Shown: in pieces, positions 13,133-21,991 of the stretch | Numbering within the stretch: position 1 is the stretch's first letter | Layout: the number at the start of each line of letters is the position of its first letter | DNA from: Alistipes putredinis DSM 17216 | GTDB lineage: Bacteria; Bacteroidota; Bacteroidia; Bacteroidales; Rikenellaceae | Assembly: GCF_000154465.1 (NCBI RefSeq) | Contig: NZ_DS499581.1 | Location: forward strand, 62,001-126,000 | Direction: 5' to 3' | DNA length: 64,000 bases | Notes under the pieces: generated by a model | What the model was told of the DNA's origin: nothing | Databases searched by the model: none | What the model saw: the letters and a program-made list of their open reading frames with translations, nothing else | Program-made: the position numbers and the translations under genes

Positions 13133-13654
13133 TTAATTTCTTTCTTCGAGCGTCTTTACGATACCCGCAATCTTTTGGCCTGCATTAGACTGCAATGCAG
13201 AGATAACATTCTTCGCAGGAGATTGCAGCAGGGCGATGATATCGCCGATAAGCTCCTCCCGGCTCTTAATGTTGCACAGAGTGTCCAACTGGTTGTCGCC
13301 TACATACACGCAGCCTTCCACGTACGCCGCTTTCAGTACCGGCTTGTCGGAAGTCTTGCGGAACTCCTTGATCAGCACCGCAGGCGTCTTGCCCGTGTGG
13401 GCGAACATTACCGAGGTCGAACCCTCCAATACTTTCACCAAATCAGCATCCGCTTTCTCCACCCGCTCCAGCGCTTTGGCAAGAAGCGTGTTCTTTACGA
13501 CCACCAGCTTGATGTCGCTTTCGAAGCACTTGCGACGCAACGACGCAGTCTGCTCAGCATTCAAAGCCTCGATGTTCGTAATGTAAAAGTGAGGATACTC
13601 GTTGAGCTGCTCGGCGAGGCTGTCAATGACAACCAATTTTTCTTCCTTCGTCAT
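13133..13654 (-). CDS. rplJ: 50S ribosomal protein L10
   Basis: L10 (173 residues) forms the base of the L7/L12 stalk. It begins MTKEEKLVVIDSLAEQL and carries the family core IKLVVVKNTLLAKALE near residues 50-65, with the helical C-terminus that binds L12 dimers. In many bacteria an L10-L12 complex represses its own mRNA through the rplJ leader; here only 17 bases separate rplA and rplJ, so any such control would have to use the end of rplA. Confidence 0.97.
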   Translation of the reverse strand: MTKEEKLVVIDSLAEQLNEYPHFYITNIEALNAEQTASLRRKCFESDIKLVVVKNTLLAKALERVEKADADLVKVLEGSTSVMFAHTGKTPAVLIKEFRKTSDKPVLKAAYVEGCVYVGDNQLDTLCNIKSREELIGDIIALLQSPAKNVISALQSNAGQKIAGIVKTLEERN

Positions 13655-13671
13655 CTCTTAAATCCTCCCTC

Positions 13672-14370
13672 TTATTTAGTTTCTACTGATTTAGCATCGA
13701 TCTGCAAGCCAGGGCTCATAGTCGTCGAGAGGAAAATACTCTTAACATAAGAACCTTTCGCTGCAGCCGGTTTCAATTTCATAATCATGCTGAGCACCGT
13801 ATTCACGTTATCGGCAATCTGCTCCGCAGAGAACGAAATCTTACCAACTGAAGTGTGGATAATACCGAACTTGTCCACTTTGAAGTCGATCTTACCCGAT
13901 TTTACCTCACTTACAGCCTTTCCAACTTCCATCGTAACCGTGCCGGTCTTGGGGTTCGGCATCAGGCCGCGGGGACCCAGAATACGACCCAGCGCCCCCA
14001 CCTTACCCATCACGTTCGGCGTACAGATGATCACATCGATATCCGTCCAACCGGACTTGATCTTCTCGACGTATTCATCCAAACCTACGTAGTCGGCACC
14101 GGCAGCCTGCGCTTCGGCCTCTTTTTCCGGAGTACAGAGCACGAGAACCCGTACCTGCTTACCCGTACCATGAGGAAGAGTCACAACGCCTCTCACCATC
14201 TGGTTGGCCTTACGCGGATCCACGCCCAGACGCACATCAACATCCACCGAAGCATCAAATTTCGTAAAAGTAATCTCCTTCAGAAGAGCTGCGGCCTCCG
14301 TAAGCTTGTAAGCCTTTTCGGGCTCGACCTTCGCGTAGGCAATTTTTTGATTTTTTGTCAACTTACTCAT
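13672..14370 (-). CDS. rplA: 50S ribosomal protein L1
   Basis: L1 (232 residues) forms the mobile L1 stalk that helps move deacylated tRNA from the E site. Signature blocks are present: VRLGVDPRKANQMVRGVVTLPHGTGK, then GILGPRGLMPNPKTGTV-like sequence near residue 130 and KSIFLSTTMSPG at the C-terminus. It follows rplK by 14 bases, the usual L11-L1 pair. No anomaly seen. Confidence 0.98.
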   Translation of the reverse strand: MSKLTKNQKIAYAKVEPEKAYKLTEAAALLKEITFTKFDASVDVDVRLGVDPRKANQMVRGVVTLPHGTGKQVRVLVLCTPEKEAEAQAAGADYVGLDEYVEKIKSGWTDIDVIICTPNVMGKVGALGRILGPRGLMPNPKTGTVTMEVGKAVSEVKSGKIDFKVDKFGIIHTSVGKISFSAEQIADNVNTVLSMIMKLKPAAAKGSYVKSIFLSTTMSPGLQIDAKSVETK

Positions 14371-14384
14371 TCTTGTAATTGCAA

Positions 14385-14825
14385 TTACTTGTTAGGAAAT
14401 TCTCCAACGACGTTGATACCCATACTGCGCGCAGTACCAGCGATCATACGCATAGCAGCCTCGATCGTGAAACAGTTCATATCGGACATCTTGTCCTGAG
14501 CGATCTCACGCACCTGATCCCACGTCACCTGACCGACCTTGTCGCGGTTGGGCTGTGCGGAACCCGATTTAGCTTTGGCTGCCTCCTTGAGTTGAATGGC
14601 TACAGGCGGCTGTTTTACGATGAAGTCAAACGACTTGTCGCTGTAAACCGTGATGATGACCGGAAGAACTTTTCCCGCCTTGTCTTGTGTTCTGGCATTG
14701 AACTGCTTGCAGAAGTCCATAATATTGACTCCTTTTGAACCCAATGCTGGTCCCACCGGGGGAGAAGGATTGGCAGCACCACCTTTGATCTGCAATTTGA
14801 TAAATGCAGCAACCTCTTTTGCCAT
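14385..14825 (-). CDS. rplK: 50S ribosomal protein L11
   Basis: L11 (146 residues) binds the GTPase-associated region of 23S rRNA. The N-terminal domain has KLQIKGGAANPSPPVGPALG and the C-terminal RNA-binding domain has GTARSMGINVVG. The length of about 140-146 is typical. It follows nusG by 16 bases in the secE-nusG-rplKAJL order conserved across bacteria. Confidence 0.98.
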   Translation of the reverse strand: MAKEVAAFIKLQIKGGAANPSPPVGPALGSKGVNIMDFCKQFNARTQDKAGKVLPVIITVYSDKSFDFIVKQPPVAIQLKEAAKAKSGSAQPNRDKVGQVTWDQVREIAQDKMSDMNCFTIEAAMRMIAGTARSMGINVVGEFPNK

Positions 14826-14841
14826 AGTTTTCCTTGGTTAA

Positions 14842-15402
14842 TTATTCTTTTTCAACTTGTGTGAAACTCAACTCCATAGGAGTTTTGCGCCCGAATATCT
14901 TCACCGATACCGTGAGTTTCTTGCGCTCGTTGTCGACGGCCTCAATGGTACCTTGGAAGCTTGAAAAAGGACCATCTGTAACTTTGATGGTTTCGCCGAC
15001 AAAGAATGGTATTTCGTTTTCTTCCTCCATCGAACTCAATTCATCGACACGCCCCAGGATGCGGCTGACCTCCTGCGGACGCAGGGGCGTAGCGATCATC
15101 TTGCGGCTGTCCTCCTTGGTGTCACCCAAAAAACCGAGCACGTTGGGAATATTACGAATGATAATAGGGATCTGACCGACAAAGGCGGCTTCAATCAATA
15201 CATATCCCGGATAAGAAACCTTCTCTTTGGAAACCTTCTTACCGTTACGGATCGTATAGACTTTTTCGGTCGGAATCAGCACCTGCGAAATATACTCTTC
15301 CAGGTGGCTGTGGCGGATTTCGGATTCGATGTACTCTTTTACCTTATTCTCCTTGCCTCCGATCGTACGAACTACATACCACTGTTTCGCTGTTTCGCTC
15401 AT
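14842..15402 (-). CDS. nusG: Transcription termination/antitermination factor NusG
   Basis: NusG (186 residues from the chosen ATG) binds the beta' clamp of RNA polymerase and couples transcription to translation or Rho. The NGN domain starts KQWYVVRTIGGKENKVKEYIE and includes LIPTEKVY and KVSYPGYVLIEA; the KOW domain near residue 130 has IPFFVGETIKVTDGPFSSFQG. A GTG two codons upstream (15408) is an alternative start; the ATG at 15402 is preferred because the protein then starts MSETAKQWYVVR. It lies directly after secE. Confidence 0.97.
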   Translation of the reverse strand: MSETAKQWYVVRTIGGKENKVKEYIESEIRHSHLEEYISQVLIPTEKVYTIRNGKKVSKEKVSYPGYVLIEAAFVGQIPIIIRNIPNVLGFLGDTKEDSRKMIATPLRPQEVSRILGRVDELSSMEEENEIPFFVGETIKVTDGPFSSFQGTIEAVDNERKKLTVSVKIFGRKTPMELSFTQVEKE

Positions 15403-15416
15403 GGTCACAAAAACAA

Positions 15417-15614
15417 TTAACGACCGAGCTTAGCCAGGGTCCTGTAGATAGCCTCCATAATGTTCTCAAACGAAATGTCCATCGCCAAAATCACGATGGC
15501 GAAGATCAACGAAGCGACCATCACCACTACCGTCGAGTTCTGCAACTGTGCGAACGTCGGCCAGGTCACTTTATGAACCAATTCGTTATAAGATTCTTTT
15601 ACGTAATTGAACAT
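15417..15614 (-). CDS. secE: Preprotein translocase subunit SecE
   Basis: A 65-residue SecE of the short, single-membrane-segment type, the clamp subunit of SecYEG. The conserved amphipathic helix (VKESYNELVHKVTWPT) precedes a transmembrane segment at about residues 28-50. It is encoded between tRNA-Trp and nusG, the standard position. Confidence 0.95.
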   Translation of the reverse strand: MFNYVKESYNELVHKVTWPTFAQLQNSTVVVMVASLIFAIVILAMDISFENIMEAIYRTLAKLGR

Positions 15615-15636
15615 ATTCTTCTTACTTTATTTTAGC

Positions 15637-15706
15637 AGGAGCAGAGAGATTCGAACTCCCATCAACGGTTTTGGAGACCGCTATTCTACCCTTGAACTAT
15701 GCTCCT
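15637..15706 (-). tRNA. tRNA-Trp(CCA)
   Basis: Acceptor AGGAGCA/TGCTCCT, anticodon stem GCGGT/ACCGT around loop CTCCAAA giving anticodon CCA, and T-loop TTCGAAT. The outermost T-stem pair appears mismatched. CCA is not encoded. It lies between tuf and secE and is probably processed from the operon transcript. Confidence 0.93.
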
Positions 15707-15753
15707 AAAAAGTAGTGCAAGTCAATCCCTGCACTACTGAAATATCCCTGGGA

Positions 15754-16941
15754 TTAGGCGAGAATCTTCAGAATCTGACCTGCACCTACCGTACGGCCAC
15801 CCTCGCGGATTGCGAAACGCAGACCTTCGTTGAGTGCAACCGGGTAGATCAACTCAACGGTGATCGTTACGTGGTCGCCCGGCATCACCATATCTACGCC
15901 TTCGGGAAGAGTAACCTCACCGGTTACGTCCATCGTACGCAGATAGAACTGGGGACGGTATTTGTTGTGGAACGGCGTGTGACGGCCCCCCTCTTCCTTC
16001 TTCAGGATATAAACCTCAGCCTGGAACTTGGTGTGCGGAGTGATAGAACCCGGTTTAGCGACAACCATACCGCGCTTAACCTCTTTCTTGTCGATACCGC
16101 GGAGCAGCAGACCTACGTTGTCACCGGCCTCGCCCTCATCGAGCAACTTGCGGAACATCTCCACACCCGTACAAGTCGAAGTCAGCGTCTTCTCCTCCAG
16201 ACCGATGATCTCAACGGGATCACCTACGTGGATAACACCGGTTTCGATACGGCCCGTAACCACGGTACCACGGCCGGTGATCGAGAATACGTCCTCGACA
16301 GGCATCAGGAACGGCTTCTCGTTCTCGCGCTGCGGAATCGGAATATAGTTATCAACCGCATCCATCAGCTCCATGATCTTGTCTTCCCACTTAGCCTCGC
16401 CGTTCAGACCACCCAGTGCGGAACCACGGATGATAGGAGCGTTGTCGCCATCGTAGTCGTATTTGCTCAGCAGATCACGAACCTCCATCTCGACCAGGTC
16501 GAGCATCTCGGGATCGTCCACCATATCGCATTTGTTCAGGAACACAACGATCTTCGGTACGTTCACCTGGCGAGCCAGCAGCACGTGCTCGTTGGTCTGA
16601 GGCATCGGACCGTCGGTTGCGGCAACAACCAGAATCGCACCGTCCATCTGTGCGGCACCGGTAACCATGTTCTTCACATAGTCGGCGTGACCCGGGCAGT
16701 CAACGTGTGCATAGTGACGATTTGCAGTCTGGTACTCAACGTGCGAAGTGTTGATCGTAATACCACGCTCTTTCTCCTCGGGAGCGTTGTCGATAGAATC
16801 GAACGAACGAAGCTCAGAAAGGCCTTTTTTAGCCAGAACGGTGGTGATCGCTGCAGTAAGAGTCGTCTTACCGTGATCAACGTGACCGATAGTACCGATG
16901 TTCACATGCGGTTTGGAACGGTCGAATTTTTCTTTTGCCAT
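15754..16941 (-). CDS. tuf: Elongation factor Tu
   Basis: EF-Tu (395 residues) delivers aminoacyl-tRNA to the ribosome. The GTPase motifs are all present: GHVDHGKTTL (residues 18-27), DCPGHADYVKNM, NKCD, and the SAL-type motif GSALGG. Domains 2 and 3 follow, ending GAGQILKILA. It lies after tRNA-Thr, tRNA-Tyr and tRNA-Gly and before tRNA-Trp and secE, the same arrangement as the E. coli tufB region. Confidence 0.99.
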   Translation of the reverse strand: MAKEKFDRSKPHVNIGTIGHVDHGKTTLTAAITTVLAKKGLSELRSFDSIDNAPEEKERGITINTSHVEYQTANRHYAHVDCPGHADYVKNMVTGAAQMDGAILVVAATDGPMPQTNEHVLLARQVNVPKIVVFLNKCDMVDDPEMLDLVEMEVRDLLSKYDYDGDNAPIIRGSALGGLNGEAKWEDKIMELMDAVDNYIPIPQRENEKPFLMPVEDVFSITGRGTVVTGRIETGVIHVGDPVEIIGLEEKTLTSTCTGVEMFRKLLDEGEAGDNVGLLLRGIDKKEVKRGMVVAKPGSITPHTKFQAEVYILKKEEGGRHTPFHNKYRPQFYLRTMDVTGEVTLPEGVDMVMPGDHVTITVELIYPVALNEGLRFAIREGGRTVGAGQILKILA

Positions 16942-17064
16942 AGTATAAAAGTATTAAGATTTTATAAAAATTCTGCTCTTCAAAACGTCTGTCGTTTCGC
17001 AAGAGTGACGAGCGACGCAATACCTCTCCTCAAAGAGGTTTGCATCACGCGTCAACTGCATTTC

Positions 17065-17140
17065 TGGAGCGGAAGACGAGGCTCAAACTCGCGACCCTTA
17101 GCTTGGAAGGCTAATGCTCTATCAACTGAGCTACTTCCGC
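17065..17140 (-). tRNA. tRNA-Gly(TCC)
   Basis: Acceptor GCGGAAG/CTTCCGC with encoded CCA, anticodon stem TTAGC/GCTAA around CTTCCAA giving TCC. Third tRNA of the Thr-Tyr-Gly cluster ahead of tuf. Confidence 0.95.
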
Positions 17141-17216
17141 AAAAACGCACCGCAAGGAGTTTCCCCTTCCCGATCGACTCGGAAATACAGGCAACCCGTT
17201 CGGCGCTCTTTTTGAG

Positions 17217-17299
17217 TGGGAAGTGATGGATTCGAACCACCGAAGGCGTAAGCCAGCAGATTTACAGTCTGCCCCATTTGGCCACTCTGGTAACTTCCC
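17217..17299 (-). tRNA. tRNA-Tyr(GTA)
   Basis: Class II tRNA with a long variable arm, acceptor GGGAAGT/ACTTCCC, anticodon GTA in the loop CTGTAAA, and T-loop TTCGAAT. CCA not encoded. Confidence 0.95.
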
Positions 17300-17355
17300 T
17301 TATGTTTCTAAACCGCTTTCGCTCAACTCCACCGTGTCGGCTCCGCAAGGTTTTT

Positions 17356-17432
17356 TGGAGCCGATGGAGGGATTCGAACCCCCGACCAGCTGATTACAAA
17401 TCAGCTGCTCTGGCCAACTGAGCTACATCGGC
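17356..17432 (-). tRNA. tRNA-Thr(TGT)
   Basis: Acceptor GCCGATG/CATCGGC with encoded CCA, anticodon stem GCTGA/TCAGC around TTTGTAA giving TGT. First gene of the tRNA-tuf-secE-nusG-rpl-rpo block. Confidence 0.96.
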
Positions 17433-17452
17433 ATATAGACCAATTTGGATTG

Positions 17453-17484
17453 CAAAAGTAGGGAAAATAAAATTAACAACCAAA
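17453..17484 (-). promoter_or_regulatory. Promoter P1 of the tRNA-tuf-rpoBC block
   Basis: Minus strand: TTTG (17481-17484), 20 bases, TACTTTTG (17453-17460), an exact consensus match ending 21 bases before tRNA-Thr. Confidence 0.8.
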
Positions 17485-17558
17485 AATTTGATCATTTTAT
17501 TTTATCACTCCTCTCAAAGAACGTTCTCGGCGATCGAAATCGAACGCGAAATCGGGTG

Positions 17559-17566
17559 CAAATATA
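17559..17566 (-). promoter_or_regulatory. Possible upstream promoter P2 of the tRNA-tuf block
   Basis: A second perfect -7 match, TATATTTG on the minus strand, about 105 bases upstream of P1. Its -33 region is unclear. Tandem promoters would be expected for so strongly expressed a block. Confidence 0.4.
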
Positions 17567-17853
17567 GCACTCTTTCGGGAATTAAAAAATAGTTGCACGG
17601 ACTTTTTTATCCGGAACGCAGAAAAAGTCGCAAATAAGTCCATACCACAACCAAACCGAAAGCGCAAATCGACGTCCCTCTGCAGAAAATTTATATGAAA
17701 ACGGTACAAAGCAGTATTTCACGGCACGTCCTATTCAAATATCGTCTTGGGAGAATCTCCAAAAGACGGTGAAATTCATCATTTTATCATGACAATCATT
17801 ATCACACACTCCGATTTATCCCTAAAAGATACACGAAATCTCCTCCGATCGAC
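17567..17853. other. Intergenic region left of the PP-loop ligase gene
   Basis: About 290 bases between divergent transcription units. Short open frames have no support. Confidence 0.55.
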
Positions 17854-17861
17854 TAATTTTG
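17854..17861 (+). promoter_or_regulatory. -7 box directly upstream of the PP-loop ligase
   Basis: TAATTTTG matches TAnnTTTG and ends only 4 bases before the ATG, which would make the transcript leaderless or nearly so. No clear -33 element. Confidence 0.4.
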
Positions 17862-17865
17862 CCGT

Positions 17866-18573
17866 ATGGAACGTACGAAGGCTGTTTTTAACTGGAGCGG
17901 CGGCAAGGATTCCGCCCATGCACTGTGGCATGCCATCGAATCGCAGCACTACGAAATCGTCGCCCTGCTGACGACCGTCAATCACGACACCCGACGCTCG
18001 ACCATGCACGGGATCCCTTTTCCCCTTTTACAGGCACAGGCCGCAAGCATCGGCATTCCCCTCCATGCGGTTGATCTCACGCCCAAAGGCGATATGGAGG
18101 ATTATCAGACAGCTATGTCGCAAGCCGTCGCGCATTTCAAAGCACAAGGTGTAACGCACTTCATCTTCGGCGACATCTTCCTGCACGACGTTCGCAAATA
18201 CCGGGAACAGCAACTCGCTCCGCACGGCATCGAAGTCGTCGAACCCCTTTGGGGCCGCAGCTCCGAAACCGTGATGCACGATTTCCTGGCCTCGGGCCTG
18301 CAAACCGTCGTAGTAACGACCATGGCCGACGGACTGGGAGCCGCAGCCATCGGGCGGACCATCGACTCCGATTTCATCGCCTCCCTGCCTGCGGGGACGG
18401 ATCCCAACGGCGAAAACGGAGAATACCACACCTTCTGTTACGACGGCCCGATTTTCCGCACGCCCGTCCGGTTCCGGCTGGGGAGTCCTTTCTCCCGAAG
18501 TTACGACATACGTCTCGACGACGGCACGGAGAAAACCTACACCTACTGGTTCGCCGATCTGCAAGAGCCATAA
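17866..18573 (+). CDS. PP-loop ATP-binding protein, diphthine-ammonia ligase-like
   Basis: A 235-residue member of the adenine-nucleotide alpha-hydrolase superfamily, related to the ATP-binding domain of diphthine-ammonia ligase. The PP-loop SGGKDSAHA is at residues 11-19, and the family block HFIFGDIFLHDVRKYRE lies near residue 100. ENGEYHTFCYDGPIF near residue 185 is the conserved ENGEFHTxxxDGP-type signature. Bacteria lack diphthamide, so the substrate is unknown; amidation or a related adenylation-dependent reaction is a guess. It is a single gene on the plus strand; the next gene, a lipoprotein, starts 130 bases later. Confidence 0.85.
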   Translation: MERTKAVFNWSGGKDSAHALWHAIESQHYEIVALLTTVNHDTRRSTMHGIPFPLLQAQAASIGIPLHAVDLTPKGDMEDYQTAMSQAVAHFKAQGVTHFIFGDIFLHDVRKYREQQLAPHGIEVVEPLWGRSSETVMHDFLASGLQTVVVTTMADGLGAAAIGRTIDSDFIASLPAGTDPNGENGEYHTFCYDGPIFRTPVRFRLGSPFSRSYDIRLDDGTEKTYTYWFADLQEP

Positions 18574-18702
18574 GCCATCTATATCGCCGACACTTCCGAT
18601 GGTATGCCTTATGGTTACTCCCGGAATCGGCACCGCACAGAACCCGGCTGACCGAAATCCGCACGAACCGCCGCTTCAGACAACCAAGAAAGACCTACAC
18701 CT

Positions 18703-19023
18703 ATGATAACCAGAATCATCCCGCACCGAAAAATAAGCCTCTGCTCCCTATTACTCGCACTGCTGGCCCCGGTACTCCTGACAGCCGGATGCAACGACAC
18801 CCAGGAAAATGAAGGGGCACGGGATCCCACGACCCCGTTGCCCGAACCGAAACCGAAGCCGAAAACTTATCCGCTGGTAATTACCGACATCCGAAATCTT
18901 CCCCCGAAGACGACTTTCGACCGGATCGCGGTCCAAATCACGGGTGTAGATTGGAGTATCATCGCCACGGTCGAGGCTCCGTATATGGAAAGGGCAAAAT
19001 ATCAAACAGTAAAAAACAAATAA
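18703..19023 (+). CDS. Short putative lipoprotein, possibly truncated
   Basis: A 106-residue product with a lipoprotein signal: positive N-terminus, hydrophobic stretch LLLALLAPVLLTAGC with the lipobox LTAGC, then a Pro/Lys-rich linker PLPEPKPKPK. The remaining 60 residues (TYPLVITDIRNLPPKT...) resemble the start of an extracytoplasmic domain that stops abruptly at VKNK. No family recognised. The following 800 bases contain broken coding sequence, so this may be the intact front end of a decayed gene. Confidence 0.5.
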   Translation: MITRIIPHRKISLCSLLLALLAPVLLTAGCNDTQENEGARDPTTPLPEPKPKPKTYPLVITDIRNLPPKTTFDRIAVQITGVDWSIIATVEAPYMERAKYQTVKNK

Positions 19024-19045
19024 ATACACCATAATACAAATAATT

Positions 19046-19797
19046 ATGAAATCCAACAGCAAAATACACATGTACTACACGGAGGGGTCCCAAAGAGCGC
19101 GAGACTATGTCGGTTTCAATAAACAGCTCGTGGCTCTTCCCGGATGTGACAAAGGTGTGGAGAGGGGCAGCGCTTCTGTTGAATAAGAGACAAATGCCTG
19201 TAATATGCCAAAAACACTATCGAAATACGATTTTACGGGCCAAAATCATCCAGAAAATGGCGTAAAAGCGATATTGATTACAGATACTTTTATACCTTTG
19301 TTTTCAACAGTGATTTATATTCTGTTCGAGACAAAGAGATTATCAAGTATGAAACTATCGGCAACAATGAGTTGAAAGAAAGGGAAATTTGTACAATACC
19401 GAATGATAATACTTATTGGGAATTTCTACATCATTATGCACGCAATACAATGGTGACAAATGGAAATTTAGAATTTGACGGAGAAAAGTGCATCGTATTG
19501 GAAAGACAAATATCTATTGACAATCTACGTACAAGCAAAGCATGGTATTCTTACAAAACACAACTTTCTCTAAAATAGCAATGAAAGATTATCAAGAGTC
19601 TCAATTTCAAGTTTTAGAATATAAGATACAAGACATTTCGGCAAATTCAGAAAGCCCTAATATCATATTCGCCGGTTTCAGATATTCGGACAGCGCCAAT
19701 GTTGTTGGGACTATCACAGAAAAGATGAAGTTGTTATCGATAATGTTGCAAAAAACGAAAATAAAAACATCAATCTTATTTCGTTGAACTAAATAAT
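19046..19797 (+). pseudogene. Decayed AT-rich gene(s) of unknown function
   Basis: Protein-like open stretches occur in different frames without starts. One runs from the stop at 19201 to 19578 and includes YRYFYTFVFNSDLYSVRDK and NTYWEFLHHYARN. Another, from about 19581, reads MKDYQESQFQVLEYKIQDIS and IIFAGFRYSDSANVVG. A third frame, from about 19717, reads HRKDEVVIDNVAKNENKN and stops at 19797. The changes of frame suggest one gene broken by at least two frameshifts. Base composition is more AT-rich than the flanks. A terminator follows at 19803. No family recognised. Confidence 0.45.
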
Positions 19798-19802
19798 TAT
19801 GT

Positions 19803-19843
19803 AATCCCCTTGCTGTAAATAAGTCACAACAAGGGGATTTTTC
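19803..19843 (+). terminator. Terminator after the decayed gene
   Basis: AATCCCCTTG and CAAGGGGATT form a 10-bp stem with a 17-base loop, followed by TTTTT. Confidence 0.75.
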
Positions 19844-19916
19844 TATCTCTAAATTCTTGGTATAAAGTTATATGTAGATGCCTAAATTAAAAAATCTATC
19901 TCCCTCGACCTTCCTG

Positions 19917-21977
19917 TTATTCATAGGTCACTTCGATTCGGGCAATCGTAGATGCTGCTGATGTCTCAAACTCAACATATCTGGCAGGCCCCTCCCCTTG
20001 TTTCCAAGTATAACTGCTTTCATCGTAAATGCCCTCGTACAGATCTGTGCTCCAAGAGCCTATCTTGATATCCTTGCCTGTACCGGGCGTCATAACAATT
20101 TGGGTGATCTGCTTTCCATTCTGCCCTTCGATGCTTATTGTTTTGCCAGAGCCGAGGAATACTCCCAAACCTTCCGATTGCCAAGATCCTCTGGTCAGTA
20201 TCATAAGACAGCCGTCTTCCGTCATGACTCCATCCGGAGAGTCCGGTTTCTCCGGGCTTGCTGCCATCGTTGCGAAGTCAAACAGGGCCGTATTTGCCAC
20301 TTGTCCCGCATTGGGATCAGCCTCGGTGCTTACGGTCGTCGTCGCGGCCAAAGAACTCGTATTCGTTTCGGGATCGGCAGGATTGGCAATTACCGAAACA
20401 TTGTATTGCACTGCGTATTCCGCCATTTCAAATTCAACAGTCGCCTCCAATACACCTTGTTTCACCTCCGTCCCGCAAGTTACGTCGTACGAAGCCGCTC
20501 CGTCGACCGGATTCCAAGCGACCGTCACGGTTTTACCAGATGCCGTTGCCGAAAGCCCGGTCGGCGTGGGTAGTGCGGTCAAGGGAGCTGAAGAGCCTCC
20601 CATCGAACAATAATAGATATAGACATTACCAGGCGAGGTGGTCAAGTTGAAATAACTCGTACTGCTACTACCACTGAGTGCACGCGTAGTCTTGTCTGCC
20701 GAATAAATACGCGCAATCCCTCCATCACATGAGATTGTCCAAGAAGCAGCCTTAGTTACATCGGACTGCACATCCATCATCAATTCATCTTCAGTATTCA
20801 CCCCAGCATTCAGATACCCCTCCGCCGTTTCCATAGAAAATGTCGTCCGGTCATACCCTTCTTTAAGTGTAATAATTTGTGTATCGGAAGATAAATCCAT
20901 GATTTGCAAACTCTCATCTACAACGACCAGTTCATCCGTAGACGCATACCAGCGAGGCTCCAAAGATGTTGAAAATTTATTCTTACTCATCAATCTGGTT
21001 TCTCCAGAGAAATTATTCCTACCAATAACGATCTTATCGCCAAATTTCAACTCTGAAGTCCGTGTCATCAACTTGTAAACGTCGCGTTTAACAGGTGTCA
21101 AACCGGAAATGATGAATTCAGACACACGAGCTGCCTCGAATTTCAAGGTTTTATTGGTAAAATCTATTTCTTTCCGATAGATATTGGTCTCGGTTACAAC
21201 CTCTACCGTCAACTTTTTACCACTAAGATCGGCCGGCATAACAGAAAACCACACCAAATCTTCACCTGAAGCCTCACGACCGTTCATAGCCAAAGTAAGC
21301 GTCTCCGCAGCGGAATCATCCGCCGGAGCGTAGTTCACCGAACCGTTGAGCAGATTAGCCGTGCAGCTGCCGGCCAATTTCGTGCCCGGAGCGACAAGAG
21401 TGATCGAGGAGATCTTTTCGCCGGGAGCGACCCCTTGCAGCCTCATTTTTGCGAAGGCAACGACACGATGGAACGAAAAATTGACCGTATTATCAACGGC
21501 TGTTACGACATATTTGCTAATCAACAGATCAGCCTGCGGGTCGAAACTCGTTTCGGTCGGCGTCTGCTGTGCCGGAATGACAAGTGGGACCTCCGTGAGC
21601 GTTATTCCCGCCGAAGTTTCCATTCCCGGATAGAACGCCCAGAAATAACCCGCATACTCGCTGTCAGCCATCAGAGAGAATACAGCTGCCCCGTTATCTT
21701 TCACCGTATAGTCGTCGGCAGTGGTTGCATAACGGAGAACACCCGCATCAGACTCTTTAGCATAGAAGACGCCTATCCGTTCGCCCGTTTCGCTCCAATG
21801 AATTTTGTTATTCTCATCAACATAAGTCCGGGTAGTCTCTTTTTCCGCTGTTACGGTGAGTGTCACGGTTTTCCCTGAGAAGGGGGGTTCCGTCGAAGAA
21901 TCTTTCGTACAAGAACTTGACAGAGAGCACAACCCCCAAACTACAAGGCCACATATAATAAAACGATATTTTTTCAT
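19917..21977 (-). CDS. Fimbrillin-like surface lipoprotein with fibronectin type III domain
   Basis: A 686-residue exported lipoprotein: signal peptide MKKYRFIICGLVVWGLCSLSSSC with the lipobox cysteine at about residue 23. Residues 35-290 have the fimbrillin-like layout seen in Bacteroidales surface proteins (VTLTVTAEKETTRTYVDE, IHWSETGERIGVFY, PLVIPAQQTPTE, VNFSFHRVVAFAKMRL). Near residues 490-580 lies a fibronectin type III fold (PTGLSATASGKTVTVAWNPV). The C-terminal 110 residues look like a small beta-sandwich, ending TIARIEVTYE. Its role is probably adhesion or a fimbrial or extracellular assembly component, by family analogy only. A 54-codon ORF precedes it and is likely cotranscribed. 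Confidence 0.8.
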   Translation of the reverse strand: MKKYRFIICGLVVWGLCSLSSSCTKDSSTEPPFSGKTVTLTVTAEKETTRTYVDENNKIHWSETGERIGVFYAKESDAGVLRYATTADDYTVKDNGAAVFSLMADSEYAGYFWAFYPGMETSAGITLTEVPLVIPAQQTPTETSFDPQADLLISKYVVTAVDNTVNFSFHRVVAFAKMRLQGVAPGEKISSITLVAPGTKLAGSCTANLLNGSVNYAPADDSAAETLTLAMNGREASGEDLVWFSVMPADLSGKKLTVEVVTETNIYRKEIDFTNKTLKFEAARVSEFIISGLTPVKRDVYKLMTRTSELKFGDKIVIGRNNFSGETRLMSKNKFSTSLEPRWYASTDELVVVDESLQIMDLSSDTQIITLKEGYDRTTFSMETAEGYLNAGVNTEDELMMDVQSDVTKAASWTISCDGGIARIYSADKTTRALSGSSSTSYFNLTTSPGNVYIYYCSMGGSSAPLTALPTPTGLSATASGKTVTVAWNPVDGAASYDVTCGTEVKQGVLEATVEFEMAEYAVQYNVSVIANPADPETNTSSLAATTTVSTEADPNAGQVANTALFDFATMAASPEKPDSPDGVMTEDGCLMILTRGSWQSEGLGVFLGSGKTISIEGQNGKQITQIVMTPGTGKDIKIGSWSTDLYEGIYDESSYTWKQGEGPARYVEFETSAASTIARIEVTYE

Positions 21978-21991
21978 ATTAGTGCATTTAA

